DNA from: Iamia sp. SCSIO 61187
Lineage (GTDB): Bacteria > Actinomycetota > Acidimicrobiia > Acidimicrobiales > Iamiaceae
Direction: 5' to 3'
NCBI RefSeq assembly: GCF_019443745.1
Contig: NZ_CP050948.1
Coordinates: forward strand, 4,034,001-4,098,000
DNA length: 64,000 bases
Positions 16,404-25,344 of this stretch are shown here, in pieces. The position numbers and the translations under genes were made by a program. Position 1 is the stretch's first letter. Each line of letters begins with the position of its first letter. A model generated the notes under the pieces. That model was given only the letters and a program-made list of their open reading frames with translations, ran no database searches and was not told where the DNA came from.

Positions 16404-16410
16404 TCGGACT

Positions 16411-16438
16411 GACAGCACCGCCATACCTGGCGCCTGTC
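16411..16438. terminator. Hairpin between convergent genes, possible two-way terminator
   Basis: GACAG pairs with CTGTC and an inner CGCCA with TGGCG around a TACC loop, with three unpaired bases on one side and one on the other. It lies between the stop codons of the OLD nuclease and the LysM-BTAD gene, which are only 39 bases apart. No U-tract is present. Confidence 0.4.
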
Positions 16439-16442
16439 ACTC

Positions 16443-19379
16443 CTAGCCCGTCAACTCATCGAAGGTGACTTGGACCGAGTCCTCGACGTCGAGGTTGAGG
16501 CCGTCGAGGCCCTTGATGTAGGCGGCGTAGGCGCTGCGGACGGCTTGGAGGTTGCCGGCGGCTGCGTGCGCACGCATCAGGGCTTCGACCAGGCCGCTGT
16601 GGAGGGGTAGGGCGGAGGCGATCGAGTGGAGGACCTCGGCGGCGGTCTCCGGCTCGCCGAGGTCGATGTAGGTCTCGGCGCACTGCTGGGCGACGCCAGC
16701 GATGCGCACCTCCCAGCGGTTCACCAAGTTCTCGACGTCGATCCATGCAAACGACGCCCGAGCCCGGCTCGGGTAGCTGAACACCTTCCCGGTCACGAGC
16801 CCAAGGGCGTCTCGGTACGCGCCGGCCGCTTCGGCTGGGGACAGTCCTGCGGCCCGGGCGATGCGCCGTTCGAAGAGCTCCGTGTCGGTCACGAGCCTCG
16901 GGCCGGCGCTGTATCGCCCGTCATGCGAGGTCGGGAGGTGGTTCGTCCCGACGGCGGCTCGGCACTGGGACATCAGGTCTCGCAGTCGCCGACGGTGGTC
17001 GGTCAGTCCCGGCTCGCTCCAGCAGGCGTCCTGGAGCTGCTCCGAGGACACGGAGCGGTGGATGGCGATGTAGGCGATCACGGCTGTCGGCTTGGGTGCG
17101 ATGCCCTTGCGACCGCCTTCGATCGTGATGTCGCCCAAGAGCCGAACGAGGACGTCGTACTCCGGTTCCGAGGTGTCGATGTCGGCGGCCTGGCCGAGGT
17201 CGGGGTCGCTCACCTCCTCGGGATCTGGCCATGGCAGCTCGACCTGTTCGGCAGCATGCGCGAGACGAGCGAGGTCCACAGCGCCCTGGGCGTCGACCGC
17301 CTGGCCTGTGCAGGTGAGGCCCAGGACAGGGATGGTCACCAACCCGGCTCGGCACTCGACGGTCGTCGCCGGGGCATCGACGGGCCCGACGACGACCACA
17401 CCGACAGTCGAGGGCCGACGGGTCGTCATGGCATCGAGCACCTCCGGCGGTGGTTCTGTCGCGGCGACGACGGCCAGCGGGGCCAGGACATCGTGAGCCG
17501 GGTCAGCGCCTCGGCCGACGAACCCGTTGCCCCAGCCGTTGGTCTCGATGGCACGGTGGGTTTGCTCGACCCACACGCCGAGGTCTGCCGCGATGGCATC
17601 CCAATCGTCCACGACGATGGCGTGCTCGAAGTCATCGGTGACGCTCGGGTCGAGCAGCTCGCCGACCAGGAAGACCTCGGGGGCGTCGGCGGTCGAGCGG
17701 AGCAGCAGCTCTATGGCGATCGACCGCGCCAGTTCCCGGCTCGCCTCATCGTCGCCGATCAGACTGAGCAGCCCCTCGGCCTCGAGGTCGACGTAGATCT
17801 GGCCGTCATCGTCCGGCTGGCCCAGCGTGACGAGGAGTGGCACGGCCGACATGCCCCCGGGCGGGAGGTCGATGGTCTGGTCCAGCGTCCACACACCCGG
17901 ATCGGTCGTCACCGTCCAGCCCGCCGGCGGATGGGGGTAGGCCTGGTCGAGCAGCACGTCCAGATGAGCCGCGGAATGCTGAACGACCCTCGGGCGGCAC
18001 GGCGCACGGAGTTCGGCGAGGGACACGGCCAGTTGGTGGAGCGCTGCGTGGAGCTGGTCGACGGCGCCCTCGTCGGCCCGGGCGATCACCTGTCGATGGA
18101 GGGTTCGGTCGGCCTCGCCGGTCGACGGCGCCGCATGGCCAGGGTGGAGGACGCTGAAACGGCGGCGACCCGCTCGGATCGCCCTGGCGACCCCGACGGC
18201 CAAGGCGGCGCTTGCGAGTCCTCCGACGACGATCGGAGCGACGGGCATACGGGAGGTGTCGCCTCGATCGCCTGCCGTCGCTCGGGGTGTCGCGCCCCGA
18301 GCTGGACCCTCGCCGACCGGATTGCCCGGAGGATCGGGCTCCGGGTCGATCTGCGGTTCCGGCGGCGGAGGCGCAGGCGGCTGAGGAGTAGGAGGAGGTG
18401 CGGGCGGCGGAGGAGGAGGCGGAGGCGGCGGCGGGACGGCCGCCGCGTAGGGGGTCGGCGGGACGAGCACGGTCTGGCCCGCGTGGACCCGGTCGGGGTC
18501 CGGAAGCCGCTCGTCGTTCGCATCGACGAGGGTCCGCCAGTAGCGATCGATCTCCGCCGGCGTGGGATGGCGCCCGAGGTCCTCCTCGACGCGGTCGGCG
18601 GCGATCGACCAGAGGTGCTCCCCTGGGGCGACGGCCGCCTCGGCGGGCATCGGCGGCGCGGCACCGGGCAGGGCCGCGGCGTCGGACGGAAGGAGGAGCA
18701 CCCACCCGGGGCGCAGGAGGTCGTCATCGGCCGAGATCGTGTGACCGTCGGGCATGGTCCGGCCCACGTTCAGGTCGCGGATCTCAGCCCACCGGAGGCC
18801 GTCGCCGAGGGTCCGTTCGGCGATCGACCAGAGCGAATCGTGGCGCTCCACCGTGATCGTCGGCGCGCTCGAAGCTGGTAGGTCGGCTCGCTCACCGTCC
18901 ATCACGGGCTCCGGTGTCGGACCAGGCGGAGCCTCGTCATCGATCGCCCAGGTGACCAGCTCGACCTGCGCGGGAGGCACGGGCTGGATCGGCGGCGGTG
19001 TGGCGCCGGCAGCCGAGGGATGGAGCGTTCCCGCCATCATCAGCACCCCGGAGACGAGCCGTGCCGCCGCCTGCTGCATCCCCGGGATGAGCGGCAACCG
19101 CGCCGTGGGGCGCCCACGCATCGTGGCGACGATCTCGGCGAGGACGGCGACAGCGAGCTGCGCCCAGGCGAGCCAGATGACGACCGCCAGCGCGTTGACC
19201 AATACCTCGTCGGGGATGCCGACCCGGATTGCCTGCTCGGCTCCCGAGAGGCTGGGAAGCCTGCGCGGCAGCGGCCAGCCGACGAACACAGCAAGGGCAA
19301 CAGGCGGTCCGACGAGGAGTCCAGCGGTCGTCGCCAGCGACATCGACCCCCGTAGCATCTCCGAACGACGCCGCTTCAC
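16443..19379 (-). CDS. LysM-domain membrane protein with C-terminal BTAD (SARP-like) domain
   Basis: 978 residues. The first 70 hold membrane helices (LVGPPVALAVFVGWPLP; VIWLAWAQLAVAVLAEIV) and another lies near 105. Two LysM repeats follow, near residues 172 (HDSLWSIAERTLGDG) and 248 (GEHLWSIAADRV), then a poly-proline hinge (about 316-345), a further membrane helix near 385, a long soluble region, and a BTAD helical-repeat domain in the last 150 residues (SIASALPLHSGLVEALMRAH). It resembles known BTAD-LysM proteins encoded with actinobacterial Tad loci. The role is unknown; a link between the cell wall or pilus and a cytoplasmic regulatory domain is plausible. GTG 19379 overlaps the upstream stop (GTGA); ATG 19343 is the alternative. 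Confidence 0.75.
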   Translation of the reverse strand: MKRRRSEMLRGSMSLATTAGLLVGPPVALAVFVGWPLPRRLPSLSGAEQAIRVGIPDEVLVNALAVVIWLAWAQLAVAVLAEIVATMRGRPTARLPLIPGMQQAAARLVSGVLMMAGTLHPSAAGATPPPIQPVPPAQVELVTWAIDDEAPPGPTPEPVMDGERADLPASSAPTITVERHDSLWSIAERTLGDGLRWAEIRDLNVGRTMPDGHTISADDDLLRPGWVLLLPSDAAALPGAAPPMPAEAAVAPGEHLWSIAADRVEEDLGRHPTPAEIDRYWRTLVDANDERLPDPDRVHAGQTVLVPPTPYAAAVPPPPPPPPPPPAPPPTPQPPAPPPPEPQIDPEPDPPGNPVGEGPARGATPRATAGDRGDTSRMPVAPIVVGGLASAALAVGVARAIRAGRRRFSVLHPGHAAPSTGEADRTLHRQVIARADEGAVDQLHAALHQLAVSLAELRAPCRPRVVQHSAAHLDVLLDQAYPHPPAGWTVTTDPGVWTLDQTIDLPPGGMSAVPLLVTLGQPDDDGQIYVDLEAEGLLSLIGDDEASRELARSIAIELLLRSTADAPEVFLVGELLDPSVTDDFEHAIVVDDWDAIAADLGVWVEQTHRAIETNGWGNGFVGRGADPAHDVLAPLAVVAATEPPPEVLDAMTTRRPSTVGVVVVGPVDAPATTVECRAGLVTIPVLGLTCTGQAVDAQGAVDLARLAHAAEQVELPWPDPEEVSDPDLGQAADIDTSEPEYDVLVRLLGDITIEGGRKGIAPKPTAVIAYIAIHRSVSSEQLQDACWSEPGLTDHRRRLRDLMSQCRAAVGTNHLPTSHDGRYSAGPRLVTDTELFERRIARAAGLSPAEAAGAYRDALGLVTGKVFSYPSRARASFAWIDVENLVNRWEVRIAGVAQQCAETYIDLGEPETAAEVLHSIASALPLHSGLVEALMRAHAAAGNLQAVRSAYAAYIKGLDGLNLDVEDSVQVTFDELTG

Positions 19380-19774
19380 GGTGCGGGCCCGTTCACTGCG
19401 GTGGCCGTCTCGCTGACGGTCACGATCCGGTCCGGCCCCGGCAAGATGCGAAGTGGCTGCCGGAGGGTGACCGTGACGGTGATGTCGGCTCCGACGACGA
19501 CCACCTCGCCCGCGACACCTGATCTGTCCAGGTAGCCCTCGGCGGAAGCGGCCGCGGCGTCTGGGTCGAGGACGACCTCTCCGGTGCTGCGGAGGTGGGT
19601 GATGTCGATCTCTTGCGCTCCCGCCCGAGCCGCACCATTCGCCGCTCCTCGGGCTCGCGCCTGCGCGGCGATGATCTCGCCGCCGTCGTAGGCCATGCCG
19701 GCGACGAGAACGAGAGCGACCGCGACGACCGTGACGAAGGCGGTGACACTTCCCTGCTCGGGATCGCGTGTCAT
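19376..19774 (-). CDS. TadE/TadG-like pilus-associated protein
   Basis: 132 residues with a short charged head ending DPEQGSVTAF, then a hydrophobic helix (VTVVAVALVLVAGMAYDGGEI) and an extracellular part with strands (EVVVVGADITVTVTL). This is a pseudopilin-like layout: a glycine just before the helix would be the prepilin cleavage point. It contains the A-R-A-R-G-A-A-N-G-A-A segment common in TadE/TadG relatives. It is the last of three such genes in a row, overlapping both neighbours by four bases. Confidence 0.65.
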   Translation of the reverse strand: MTRDPEQGSVTAFVTVVAVALVLVAGMAYDGGEIIAAQARARGAANGAARAGAQEIDITHLRSTGEVVLDPDAAAASAEGYLDRSGVAGEVVVVGADITVTVTLRQPLRILPGPDRIVTVSETATAVNGPAP

Positions 19775-20205
19775 GGTTCGCTCCGATGGGCGTCGATGAC
19801 CTCGACGGCCGTGGCGCTGAAGGTGCGTCGCCCTGGTACACCGAGCAGCGCAACGTCGGCCATCGAGGCGGTGCACCGGAGGTCCACAGTGACGGTCCCA
19901 CCAGGCTCGAGGTCGCTCGTGTCCACCCGCACGTCGAGCGCGATGCACGGCACCCCCGATGCCGACAGGTTCTCCCTTGCCACCCGCTCGGCGTCCTCGG
20001 CCGCGTCGCCGGGGTGCTGGCGAAGCGAGGCGGCACGAGCCGCCTCCGACGCAGCGCGGGTGACGTTGCCCTCGGCTTCGGACACCTTGCCGGCGAAGAC
20101 GACCAGGAGGAGCAAGAGGACGAGCGCCGGGGCGATGACCGCGGTCTCGATGGCGACGGACCCCCTCTCGTCGCGGAGGTCGAGGCGATCGGTCGACGAG
20201 GTCAT
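19771..20205 (-). CDS. TadE-family minor pilin
   Basis: 144 residues. RDERGSVAIETAVIAPALVLLLLLVV is a TadE signature with the G-S-V-A-I-E junction: Glu at the fifth position after the glycine is typical of type IV prepilins. The C-terminal part is extracellular with two cysteines (CIALD and LRCTAS) that may form a disulfide. ATGA overlaps on both sides tie it to its neighbours. Confidence 0.75.
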   Translation of the reverse strand: MTSSTDRLDLRDERGSVAIETAVIAPALVLLLLLVVFAGKVSEAEGNVTRAASEAARAASLRQHPGDAAEDAERVARENLSASGVPCIALDVRVDTSDLEPGGTVTVDLRCTASMADVALLGVPGRRTFSATAVEVIDAHRSEP

Positions 20206-20591
20206 CGTTCCGGCAAGGGGATGAAGCGCTCGATGGGCCCGTGGCTCCGGGAGGTCACCGACCAGCTGAAGCCGGGGATGAGTTGGGGACCGTGGCCCCG
20301 GACCTCGGCCGAGACCTCCTCGGGACCGCGGGTCACGGTGACGGTGACGTCGGCGAGGTTGCCCGATCCATCCACGAACCGCAGGGCAGCGCGGGTGCCG
20401 TCCCCCTCGGTGCCATCGGGCGCTTGGGCAGCGTCGATCGCTTCCGCCGCAGCGGCATTCGCCACCTGCTTGGCGTGCCACCACAGCCCGTACTGGACGA
20501 TGAGCATGAGCCAGAGCAGAACGGCGGGGAAGAGGATCGCCACCTGGACGGTCGTCATCCCATCCTCGCCGCGAAGCCTCCGGAGCGACAT
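20202..20591 (-). CDS. TadE-family minor pilin
   Basis: 129 residues with RGEDGMTTVQVAILFPAVLL, a prepilin-like cleavage site (after the Gly) and a hydrophobic helix, then AKQVANAAAAEAIDAAQ as in TadE proteins. Position five after cleavage is Gln rather than Glu, which is unusual. Three TadE-type genes in tandem is typical of Gram-positive Tad loci. Confidence 0.7.
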   Translation of the reverse strand: MSLRRLRGEDGMTTVQVAILFPAVLLWLMLIVQYGLWWHAKQVANAAAAEAIDAAQAPDGTEGDGTRAALRFVDGSGNLADVTVTVTRGPEEVSAEVRGHGPQLIPGFSWSVTSRSHGPIERFIPLPER

Positions 20592-20594
20592 CGG

Positions 20595-20795
20595 TCAAGA
20601 GGGCTGCTGCGGGTTCGGGATGTTGTCGGCGTTGCCCTTGGCGGCGGCCACGATGATCCCGAGGACGAGGATGGCGGCCCCGACCAACAGGAAGGTGATG
20701 ACCGCGACCTCCGTGGTGGTCATCCCGTCCTCGTTGTCGGGAGGAACGCGGCAGCGGGCGCACAGGTACTGCCAGATCAGGTCGACATCGGACAT
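20595..20795 (-). CDS. Flp/Fap-type major pilin candidate
   Basis: 66 residues. A 23-residue leader ends in EDG, followed by MTTTEVAVITFLLVGAAILV, with Glu five residues after the expected cleavage, and a short tail ending NIPNPQQPS. The size, single hydrophobic helix and position before the TadE genes fit the Flp pilin subunit. The leader contains three cysteines or ring residues (YLCARC), which is unusual. Confidence 0.65.
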   Translation of the reverse strand: MSDVDLIWQYLCARCRVPPDNEDGMTTTEVAVITFLLVGAAILVLGIIVAAAKGNADNIPNPQQPS

Positions 20796-20829
20796 GGCGT
20801 GGTCCTCCGTGGGTCGGGTGGGCGTGGCG

Positions 20830-21738
20830 TCATGGCTGCGGGCCTCCGACCGAGGTGATCTGGGCGACGGCCGGGTAGGCGATGAAGAGCAGGAAGCCGA
20901 GGAGGAGCACTGCCACCGGGATGGTCATCCGCTCGGTAGCGGCCTCCGCCGCGGCCTCGGTCTCTGCGACCTGGTGCCCCCTGAGCGTGTCGGCCTTGGC
21001 GGCGAGCGAGCCTCTGATGCGAGCACCGTGGGAACCGGCGAGCGACACGCTGGCTGCCAGCTCGCTCAGCTCGCTCACATCGAGCTGCTCGGCGAGGTCG
21101 GCGAACGCCGCCCATGGCGACACCCGGGTGAGCCGAGCCCGCTGCAAGGCCCGGCGAATGGTGCGATACCCCCACCCGTCGCCGGCGTCGGCGGCTGCAT
21201 GGAGCGCTGTCTCGATGCCAGCGCCCCCAGCGAGCAAGACCACGACGAGATCGAGGTACGAGGAGAGGGAGTGCCTGAACGCACGCCGTCGACGCTCGGC
21301 CTCGTCGTGCAGGAGGTGGTCCGGGAGCAGGAACCCACCGACCGCCGTTCCGAGGGACAACAGCGCGACCAACGCCGGTGGCGGCCCGACGCCCAACGAC
21401 ATCAGCGCGACTCCGAGGCAGTTCGTCACCAGGAGGCCGACGACGCCCCCAGCGAGCTTCTCGGTGGCATGGCGCTCGGCCGTCCGGCCCACGATGTCGA
21501 GGTCGTGGCGGTAGCGCTCGACGTCCACCCCGACGGCCGACACGAGGGATCGAGCCCGACCGCCGATGCGGTCGTCGGGGTGCGTGGGCGACCCCGTTTC
21601 GGCCATCGAACGACTAGGTCTGGCGAGATCGCGGAGGACTGCCTCGAGCGGCTTCGGTCGAGGGGCGAGCCCCCGTACCGTGAGGACGACTCCGGCTCCG
21701 GTCCCGGCACCGAGGACTGCGAGCAGGAGCGGCGTCAT
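20830..21738 (-). CDS. tadC: TadC-like platform protein (type II secretion F domain)
   Basis: 302 residues with an N-terminal helix (LLLAVLGAGTGAGVVLTV), two central helices, a T2SSF domain (FRHSLSSYLDLVVVLLAGGAGIETALH) and a C-terminal helix (IPVAVLLLGFLLFIAYPAV). This is an inner-membrane platform subunit for Tad pilus assembly. It overlaps TadB by four bases. Confidence 0.8.
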   Translation of the reverse strand: MTPLLLAVLGAGTGAGVVLTVRGLAPRPKPLEAVLRDLARPSRSMAETGSPTHPDDRIGGRARSLVSAVGVDVERYRHDLDIVGRTAERHATEKLAGGVVGLLVTNCLGVALMSLGVGPPPALVALLSLGTAVGGFLLPDHLLHDEAERRRRAFRHSLSSYLDLVVVLLAGGAGIETALHAAADAGDGWGYRTIRRALQRARLTRVSPWAAFADLAEQLDVSELSELAASVSLAGSHGARIRGSLAAKADTLRGHQVAETEAAAEAATERMTIPVAVLLLGFLLFIAYPAVAQITSVGGPQP

Positions 21739-22589
21739 GACCCTGCTCCTCCGGGGCTGACGACCCGTGCGGTGAAGCGCTCCGGCATCTCGATCGCCGC
21801 CATGCGGGTGAGCAGCCAGCCGCCGAGGAAGAAGACCCCGCCGACCAGACCGAGCACGAGCTGGCCGGCCGGCTCGTCGTACACGTCGAGGTAGCCGCGG
21901 TTGCCGATGGCGAGGAACGCGACCGCAGCGATCACGACGCCGACGATGACCTTGGCCGCCGTCCTCACCCGGGTGCGGCCGATGTCGACTCGGATGCGCA
22001 TGCGGGCCTCTCCCCGGGCCGCGTCCGCAAGGCGGGACAGGAGGTTCGACAGGTCGCTCGCCTCGAGCCGGGACGCGATGACGAGGGCCGCCACGACCAG
22101 GTCCCCGGAGGGATGCTCCAGGTCGGCTCCGAACGCGACGAGGGCATCGGGCAGGCGCTGATGATCGAGCCGGCGGACGAGGCCGGCAACCTCGATGCTG
22201 ATTGGTGCCGGAGCCACGGACGCCGTTGCGGTGATGGCCTCTTCGAGGCCCGACGCCGCGACGATGGAGTCGCGGATCATCTCCGTCCACGTTGCGATCG
22301 CCTCGGTCTTTGCGATCGCGTCCTGACGGGCCGTCCGTCCTCCGAGCATCGACGGCAACGTCCAGCCGGCGACGCCAGCCAGGATGCCGCCCACCACCCA
22401 CCCGGTGAACGTCACCACCGCCAGGGCCACGACGACGACAACGGCCAGGCGGGTGAGCCCTCGGCCCGTGGGGACGCGGAGGACGTCGCCGGTCTCGGGG
22501 AGCAGGTCCCGACCGCTCAGTCCCGCCACCATCAGCACGACGCCGAGTCCGGCACCGGCCGCGAGGCCTGCGATCAGAAGCGCCGTCAT
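21735..22589 (-). CDS. tadB: TadB-like platform protein (type II secretion F domain)
   Basis: 284 residues: two N-terminal hydrophobic helices, a T2SSF domain with WTEMIRDSIVAASGLEEAI and LSNLLSRLADAARGEARMR, and C-terminal helices (VIVGVVIAAVAFLAIG; LVLGLVGGVFFLGGWLL). Partner of TadC in the pilus platform. ATGA overlap with TadA upstream and TadC downstream. Confidence 0.8.
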   Translation of the reverse strand: MTALLIAGLAAGAGLGVVLMVAGLSGRDLLPETGDVLRVPTGRGLTRLAVVVVVALAVVTFTGWVVGGILAGVAGWTLPSMLGGRTARQDAIAKTEAIATWTEMIRDSIVAASGLEEAITATASVAPAPISIEVAGLVRRLDHQRLPDALVAFGADLEHPSGDLVVAALVIASRLEASDLSNLLSRLADAARGEARMRIRVDIGRTRVRTAAKVIVGVVIAAVAFLAIGNRGYLDVYDEPAGQLVLGLVGGVFFLGGWLLTRMAAIEMPERFTARVVSPGGAGS

Positions 22590-23944
22590 CGCCACCACCC
22601 GTCGGCCAGGCCGTGGGCCCTCGGATCGAAGCCGTGCCGTTCGAGTCGGGCGGTCAGCGCGGAGGAGGGCGGTGCCGCGGGGATCGCCGCGGCCTGCTCG
22701 TCGGGTCGCCACAGCTCGTTGCTGACGACCTGGCCGACCTCGACCGTTCCGGTGACCTCCCTCACGCTGGTGACCTGCCGTCGACCGCCGACCCAGCCGA
22801 GGTGGACGATCACGTCGACGGCGTTGGCGACGAGCAGGTGGGTGACCTCGGGGGCCAGGCGCTCCCGCGTCATGGCGGCGTACATGGCTAGCCGGCTGAA
22901 CACGCCCCGGGAGGAGTCGGCGTGCACCGAGCACATCGAACCGTCGTTGCCCTGCGACATGGCTAGCAGCATCGGGAGCACCTCTGCGCCCCGAACCTCG
23001 CCGACGATCACCCGGTCCGGGTCCATGCGGAGCCCCGAGCGGACGAGCTCCGCCATGGTGAACGCACCGGCCCCTTCGGTGTTGGCCTCCCGCGCTTCGA
23101 GCGTGGTGTGGTCGGGGTGCAAGGCGTCGAAGCGCTCCAACCCGATCTCCAGTGAGTCCTCGATCGTGATGAGGCGCTCACCGGACGGGATCTCGTTGAT
23201 CAAGCATCTCAACGTGGTGGTCTTGCCGGTCCCCGTGCCCCCGGCGACGATCAGGTTCGCCCGGGCCCGAACGCACGCTCCGAGGAAGGAAGCGATCAAT
23301 GGGTCGCACACGCCGAGGTCGACGAGCTGGTCGAGCCGGCAGATGTCGAAGTCGTGCCGTCGGATGGTGATGGTGGGCCGGCCCGAGACCGACATCAGAG
23401 CGTGGAGCCGATCGCCGTTGGGGAGCTGGAGGTCCAGCTCGGGATGGGCGTGATCCCACCGGCGCTCGCTGCGGCCGAGCCGTCGGGCCGCGGTGGCGAT
23501 GATGTCGATCAGCTCGTCGTCGGTGGCGGCCACCGGGGGCCCGGCGACCTTGGTGCCGTCCCGCATGTGGAGCCAGACCCGTTGGCAGCCGGACACATGG
23601 ATGTCCCGGACGGCCGGATCATCGAGCAGGGGCTGCAGCCGAGCCATGCCGAGCAGCCGATCGAGCACTGCTCCGCTGATCGCCTCCTCTTCGGACTCGC
23701 TCAACGGCCGATCACCGTGCGCGTAGGCGTGGCGGGCGAGCGCCTGCAAGGCGTCGGCCACCAGCTTGCTCGCCAAGGCACGCTCGTCCTCCGGACCGAG
23801 CCGTCGACCTCCGCCCTCCTCCCGCTGCTCGTGAGCCCGAGCCAGCGCCTCGCCGACCTCGCGGTGCAGCTTGGCCACCAGCTCGGCGTCGACCTCCGAG
23901 TCCTCATCACCCACCAGGTAGCGGGACGACATCGTGGCGGTCAT
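22586..23944 (-). CDS. tadA: TadA/CpaF-type pilus assembly ATPase
   Basis: 452 residues. Hexameric secretion ATPase with Walker A GGTGTGKTT, Asp box ITIEDSLEIGL, Walker B RMDPDRVIVGEVRG and His box GNDGSMCSVHAD, all in the expected order of the CpaF/TadA family. The helical N-terminal domain (residues 1-140) is complete. It powers extension of the Flp pilus from the cytoplasm. Confidence 0.9.
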   Translation of the reverse strand: MTATMSSRYLVGDEDSEVDAELVAKLHREVGEALARAHEQREEGGGRRLGPEDERALASKLVADALQALARHAYAHGDRPLSESEEEAISGAVLDRLLGMARLQPLLDDPAVRDIHVSGCQRVWLHMRDGTKVAGPPVAATDDELIDIIATAARRLGRSERRWDHAHPELDLQLPNGDRLHALMSVSGRPTITIRRHDFDICRLDQLVDLGVCDPLIASFLGACVRARANLIVAGGTGTGKTTTLRCLINEIPSGERLITIEDSLEIGLERFDALHPDHTTLEAREANTEGAGAFTMAELVRSGLRMDPDRVIVGEVRGAEVLPMLLAMSQGNDGSMCSVHADSSRGVFSRLAMYAAMTRERLAPEVTHLLVANAVDVIVHLGWVGGRRQVTSVREVTGTVEVGQVVSNELWRPDEQAAAIPAAPPSSALTARLERHGFDPRAHGLADGWWR

Positions 23945-24663
23945 GGCGCGACGACCTCGGGTGAGGAGAAGGTCCGTTGCACGCGCGCCGAGCGAGCGAC
24001 GGTGTCGGCGAGGCCGATCGACGCGCGGGCCAGACGACTGCGGGACAAGCCTGACGTGCGGGCTCCGCTCAACGCATCGGCGGCGGCCGGATCGTCGGGC
24101 AGCTCGCCCACGACCTCCACCTGAAGGGCATCGGCGATCTCATCGGCCCGGTACGGCCCGCGTCCGGTCAGCACCATGCCGATGCGTGCGCGGGAGCCGT
24201 CCCGGAGCCGGGGCACGTGATGCGAGAGCGTGACGAGGTGCTCGATCGTCGGCCGGGCGACCAGCAAGATCAGATCCGCGGCACCCACCAGAGGGCTGCG
24301 GCGTCCAAGTCGACCGAGGTCAGCCACGACGAGATCGGCGTCGCAGCGCGTCAGGGCGGTCCCCAGCCGTAGGCCCGCGCCGCGCCACAGGGCCTCCGCC
24401 GCGTCAGGCGCATCGGGCCCGACCAGCACGGCCACACCGCCGGCCGACTGCGCATGCTCCTGCCAGCGATGCTCCTCCGACGGCTCGGCGGCCATGGTCG
24501 TCAGGCCCGGCTCGCGGCCGAGCCCGTACCTGGCCGCCAGCACACCACCGGCGACGTCCGCCTCCACGAGGAGGGAGCCCTGGATCGCGCCCGCGATGAG
24601 CAGCGACGCGGTCGTGACCCCCGGCGCGCCACGCGCCGATCCGAGGACGACGAGGGCGCTCAC
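23941..24663 (-). CDS. CpaE/TadZ-like MinD/ParA-type protein
   Basis: 240 residues. MinD-fold with a deviant P-loop (GSARGAPGVTTAS, lacking the usual lysine pair), a LLVEADVAGGVLAARYG segment and LVVADLGRLG. It would position the Tad apparatus at the cell pole or membrane. The substitutions in the P-loop, with no GKT/S lysine, suggest weak or no ATPase activity, as in many TadZ proteins. Four-base overlaps on both sides. Confidence 0.7.
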   Translation of the reverse strand: MSALVVLGSARGAPGVTTASLLIAGAIQGSLLVEADVAGGVLAARYGLGREPGLTTMAAEPSEEHRWQEHAQSAGGVAVLVGPDAPDAAEALWRGAGLRLGTALTRCDADLVVADLGRLGRRSPLVGAADLILLVARPTIEHLVTLSHHVPRLRDGSRARIGMVLTGRGPYRADEIADALQVEVVGELPDDPAAADALSGARTSGLSRSRLARASIGLADTVARSARVQRTFSSPEVVAP

Positions 24664-25343
24664 TGCGACACCATCACCAGACGCAACGATCCGGCACCCG
24701 CAGCCGCCGCCACCGCCGCGGCATCGACCTCGTCCGCCACGATCGAGACGAGCCTCTGATCGCCGCTCAACTCCTCGACCGCCGAGACGGTCGCATCGCG
24801 AGCGATCACCGGGTCGCTCGGCTCGCTCTCGACCTCGGGGGCCTCGCTCGCCGACCGAACCACGTGGACCATGTCGCCCGTCGCGATGCCAGAGGCCGGG
24901 TACTGGCCGGGATCGAGGAGCAGGCCGACGATGCCCTGACCGTCTTCGAGCACAGCCGCGTCGGCCACGACGTCGGCGGTCAACAGGGTGCCTGCCCGCA
25001 GATCGACGAGGGCCGTCTGCCCCACGACCCGTCCGAGATCGCCCCGCCCGAGATGGGCAACGCCACCTTCGCTCGCGATGTGGATTACGGAGATGTCCGA
25101 CTCGGTGATGACTTCGCCTCGGTCGACGTCTCCGGCCACGGCCAACGCCGGCACGCGACTCACCGACCCGAGATGGGCCAGGAGCGCGGCCAGTGCGAAC
25201 CCCAGGGTGACCAGAAGGCCGATCGCCACCTGCGGCAACCGGACCCGCTGGCGAGGCGGCAGGACACCGGGCGCTCCTGGCGCGTGCCCGTTGCCGGCCA
25301 CGCGATCTGCGACGCCAGGGGGGAACGGCGCGGTGCTCGTCAT
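24660..25343 (-). CDS. CpaB/RcpC-like SAF-domain protein
   Basis: 227 residues: a cytoplasmic Pro-rich head, one helix (VAIGLLVTLGFALAALLAHLG), then an SAF domain (VAGDVDRGEVITESDISVIHI and LRAGTLLTADVV). In Tad systems CpaB/RcpC contributes to the periplasmic assembly. It overlaps the CpaE-like gene by four bases. Confidence 0.7.
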   Translation of the reverse strand: MTSTAPFPPGVADRVAGNGHAPGAPGVLPPRQRVRLPQVAIGLLVTLGFALAALLAHLGSVSRVPALAVAGDVDRGEVITESDISVIHIASEGGVAHLGRGDLGRVVGQTALVDLRAGTLLTADVVADAAVLEDGQGIVGLLLDPGQYPASGIATGDMVHVVRSASEAPEVESEPSDPVIARDATVSAVEELSGDQRLVSIVADEVDAAAVAAAAGAGSLRLVMVSQ

Positions 25344-25344
25344 C

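Noticed and set aside
18360-18440. Proline codon run as a tandem DNA repeat
   Set aside because: It encodes the flexible hinge of the LysM-BTAD protein; units are irregular and no separate repeat function is indicated.
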